Source of the DNA: CAZFAT01 sp964517075
Lineage (GTDB): Bacteria; Acidobacteriota; Vicinamibacteria; Vicinamibacterales; SCN-69-37
Assembly: GCA_964517075.1 (NCBI GenBank)
Contig: CAZFAT010000350.1
Coordinates: forward strand, 1 to 8,542
Length of the DNA: 8,542 bases
Direction of reading: 5' to 3'
A program made the position numbers and the translations under genes. The notes beneath the pieces were generated by a model. That model was not told the DNA's origin and did no database searches. It saw nothing but the letters and a program-made list of their open reading frames with translations. Below, in pieces: positions 7,114 to 8,542 of the stretch. Positions within the stretch are counted from its first letter, which is position 1. Each line of letters opens with the position of its first letter.

Positions 7114-7200
7114 TCGACGATTACCGCACACCGAGGCGCGGAGGACACCAAGGCCAGTCTCTCTGGACTTCTCGGTGCCTCGGTGAGTCGTAGTCAGCGA
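7114..7200. repeat. 87-base imperfect palindrome between the tandem permeases
   Basis: A single inverted repeat is centred at 7157, so positions pair to a sum of 14314. The inner arms CACCGAGGCGCGGAG (7129-7143) and CTCGGTGCCTCGGTG (7171-7185) have 13 Watson-Crick pairs, one G-U and one mismatch. The arms continue outward to 7114/7200 with about 9 of 15 further matches. The loop holds a small CCAG/CTGG stem. The CACCGAGG...CCTCGGTG style resembles dispersed palindromes common in acidobacterial intergenic regions, from memory. CACGTGAG occurs on both sides (7106-7113 and 7206-7213). It could be a small non-autonomous mobile repeat or an mRNA hairpin that limits read-through. There is no U tract. 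Confidence 0.6.
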
Positions 7201-7208
7201 CAACACAC

Positions 7209-7244
7209 GTGAGCCTCGGATTAGGAGTGCTGCGATGGGTGTAA
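7209..7244 (+). pseudogene. Fossil padR C-terminus or coupling leader ORF upstream of the second permease
   Basis: The frame GTG...TAA encodes about 11 residues ending VLRWV, and its stop overlaps the second permease ATG by exactly 10 bases. The true padR ends VLRWA and overlaps the first permease ATG in the same register (CTGCGATGGGCGTGA against CTGCGATGGGTGTAA). The rest of padR is absent upstream, where the palindromic repeat sits instead. I infer that the permease was duplicated together with the tail of padR. The tiny frame might still be translated and aid coupling, but this is not shown. Confidence 0.5.
7223..7227 (+). promoter_or_regulatory. Shine-Dalgarno site of the second plus-strand permease
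   Basis: AGGAG lies 7 bases before ATG 7235, the same spacing as the site before the first paralogue. It supports the chosen start. Confidence 0.65.
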
Positions 7245-8542
7245 GGGGCAACTGGTCCGGTAGACGACGACCATCGGACGACGAGATGCGGGAGGAGATC
7301 GAGGCGCACGTGGCGATGCGCGCGGAGCACGACGGCGTGGACGAGGCCGCCGCGCGGCGCCGGCTCGGCAATGTGCTCCAGACGCGCGAGGCGGTGCGCC
7401 GCGTCTGGATCGCCGAGTGGTGGGATGCGCTGCGCCAGGATGCGTGGTTCACCTGGCGCTCCTGGCGGCGTCATCCGGGTTTCGCCGTCGGGACCATTCT
7501 GGTCCTGGCACTCGGCCTCGGCGCATCCACCGCACTCTTCGCGGCGCTCGACCGTGTGCTCTTCAGGCCGCTGCCGTACCTGGATCCCGATCGCCTCGTC
7601 GCGCTCGGGCGCATCCACGTCCCGCTCGCGTTCCCGGGCCAGACCGAATTCGTTCCCGACAGGTTCTACGTGCAGGAGTGGACCCCGCCGCCAGCGCCCT
7701 TCCAGTCGGTGACGGCGATGATGGCCCTCGTCGGTCCCCGGACATGCGAGATTGCCGAGGGCCAGCAGGAAGGCCTGCGGTGCGACCAGGTCGAGCACAA
7801 TTTCCTGCGCGTCCTGGGCGTGCCCGTCGCGCTGGGGCGCGACTTCGCGCCCGAGGACGACGTGCGCGGGGCGCCGCCGGTCGCGATCATCAGCCACGCG
7901 CTGTGGGTCCGCCGCTTCGGCTCGGATCCGGGAGCGGTCGACCGGACGCTGCGTCTCGAGCAGGCGTCGTCGCTCCTCGAGGCCCGCGTCATCGGCGTCC
8001 TGCCGTCCGGGTTCGAGATGCCGTTCGAGACGGCCGACATCCTGCTGCCGGCGCAATTGCGTCCCCTCGATCCGAAGGGTCCGTTCTCGATGTCGATGAC
8101 GGTGCTCGCACGGCTGGCGCCGGACGTGACGCCCGAACGCGCGGCGCTGATGCTGGAGGCGCAGTGGCCGAAGCTGGCAATATTTCCCGCGCTGCCGGGC
8201 ATGCGCGAGGAATGGCGGGTGCGCTCCGTGCGGGACCGGCGCGTCGGCGATGCCCGGCGCGTGGCCTGGCTGCTCGTCGGCGCGGTGGCCGCCCTCCTGC
8301 TCATCGCCTGCGTCAACGTCACCAATCTCATGCTGGTGCGCGTCGGCGAACGGCGGCGGGAGTTCGGGGTCCGGGCTGCCATCGGTGCCGGCCGGTTGCG
8401 GCTCGCGCGCCTGGCGCTCGCCGAGAGCCTGCTGCTCGCGCTTGCGGCGGGCGGCATCGGGCTCCTCGTCGCCTTCGCCCTTCTCCAGACGTTCGTGGCG
8501 ATGGCGCCGCCGGGCATTCCCGGCATCGCGACCGCCTCGCTC
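7235..8542 (+). CDS. Second long-form ADOP permease, paralogue of the first (3' partial)
   Basis: Open for 436 codons to the window edge and closely related to the upstream permease along its whole visible length. The start MGVRGNW follows a good ribosome site. The N-terminal cytosolic domain (1-79: RRPSDDEMREEIEAHVAMRAEHD, RRRLGNVLQTRE, WWDALRQDAWFTWRSWRRHP) is nearly identical to the paralogue. TM1 is about 84-106, followed by FRPLPYLDPDRLV. The first periplasmic domain spans 107-341. TM2 (343-366) carries the CVNVTNLMLVRV signature, and the coupling motif RRREFGVRAAIGAG spans 373-386. TM3 lies about 394-420. The visible part covers the first half of the duplicated fold. The segment from 122 to 168 differs most from the paralogue, yet a cysteine pair (171 and 183) with the same 12-residue spacing is kept. 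It may be co-transcribed with padR and the first permease across the 139-base spacer, unless the palindrome there interrupts transcription. Confidence 0.93.
   Translation, partial: MGVRGNWSGRRRPSDDEMREEIEAHVAMRAEHDGVDEAAARRRLGNVLQTREAVRRVWIAEWWDALRQDAWFTWRSWRRHPGFAVGTILVLALGLGASTALFAALDRVLFRPLPYLDPDRLVALGRIHVPLAFPGQTEFVPDRFYVQEWTPPPAPFQSVTAMMALVGPRTCEIAEGQQEGLRCDQVEHNFLRVLGVPVALGRDFAPEDDVRGAPPVAIISHALWVRRFGSDPGAVDRTLRLEQASSLLEARVIGVLPSGFEMPFETADILLPAQLRPLDPKGPFSMSMTVLARLAPDVTPERAALMLEAQWPKLAIFPALPGMREEWRVRSVRDRRVGDARRVAWLLVGAVAALLLIACVNVTNLMLVRVGERRREFGVRAAIGAGRLRLARLALAESLLLALAAGGIGLLVAFALLQTFVAMAPPGIPGIATASL

Noticed and set aside
7121..8526. Minus-strand frames of 311 and 286 codons under the second permease
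   Set aside because: They mirror the antisense frames seen under the first paralogue, as expected when both genes share sequence; no signature of a real protein.
1..8542. tRNA, rRNA and CRISPR arrays
   Set aside because: Reading both strands, I saw no cloverleaf with a GTTCRA-type T loop, no rRNA signature and no regularly spaced direct repeats.

Overview
The window is GC-rich bacterial DNA dominated by duplicated FtsX/MacB-type permeases of the ADOP kind (acidobacterial duplicated orphan permease). One of them sits behind a PadR-family regulator. This combination is typical of Acidobacteriota, and the sequence style fits the Vicinamibacteria best. The taxonomic call rests on family knowledge and style, not on a marker gene.

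Region 1 (1-1302) looks like a gene graveyard. It opens with the 3' end of a tetratricopeptide-repeat (TPR) gene. This runs directly, in another frame, into the back half of an alpha/beta hydrolase (dienelactone-hydrolase-like) gene that has also lost a frame near position 370. A short reverse-strand remnant resembling the N-terminus of an IS110-family transposase follows. Then come about 440 bases without a convincing gene, including three small hairpins just upstream of the transposase remnant.

Region 2 (1303-3735, minus strand) holds a complete 810-residue ADOP-type permease without the cytosolic N-terminal helix domain. Region 3 (3736-4171) is the divergent intergenic region. It contains a run of closely packed inverted repeats (3938-4088) and a possible promoter just before padR.

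Region 4 (4172-8542, plus strand) is a padR gene overlapping by 10 bases a complete 868-residue long-type ADOP permease. After a 139-base spacer carrying an 87-base imperfect palindrome comes a second, closely related ADOP permease that runs off the window end. The second permease still has the last codons of a padR-like frame overlapping its start, so the tandem pair appears to come from duplication of a padR-permease junction.

Functionally, PadR probably controls the permeases at least through the first overlapping pair. No ABC ATPase is present, so these are orphan permeases whose ATPase partner, if any, lies elsewhere. Substrates cannot be read from the sequence. The best candidates for something unannotated are the hairpin cluster at 3938-4088, the palindrome at 7114-7200 with flanking direct repeats, and the fossil padR tail at 7209-7244.
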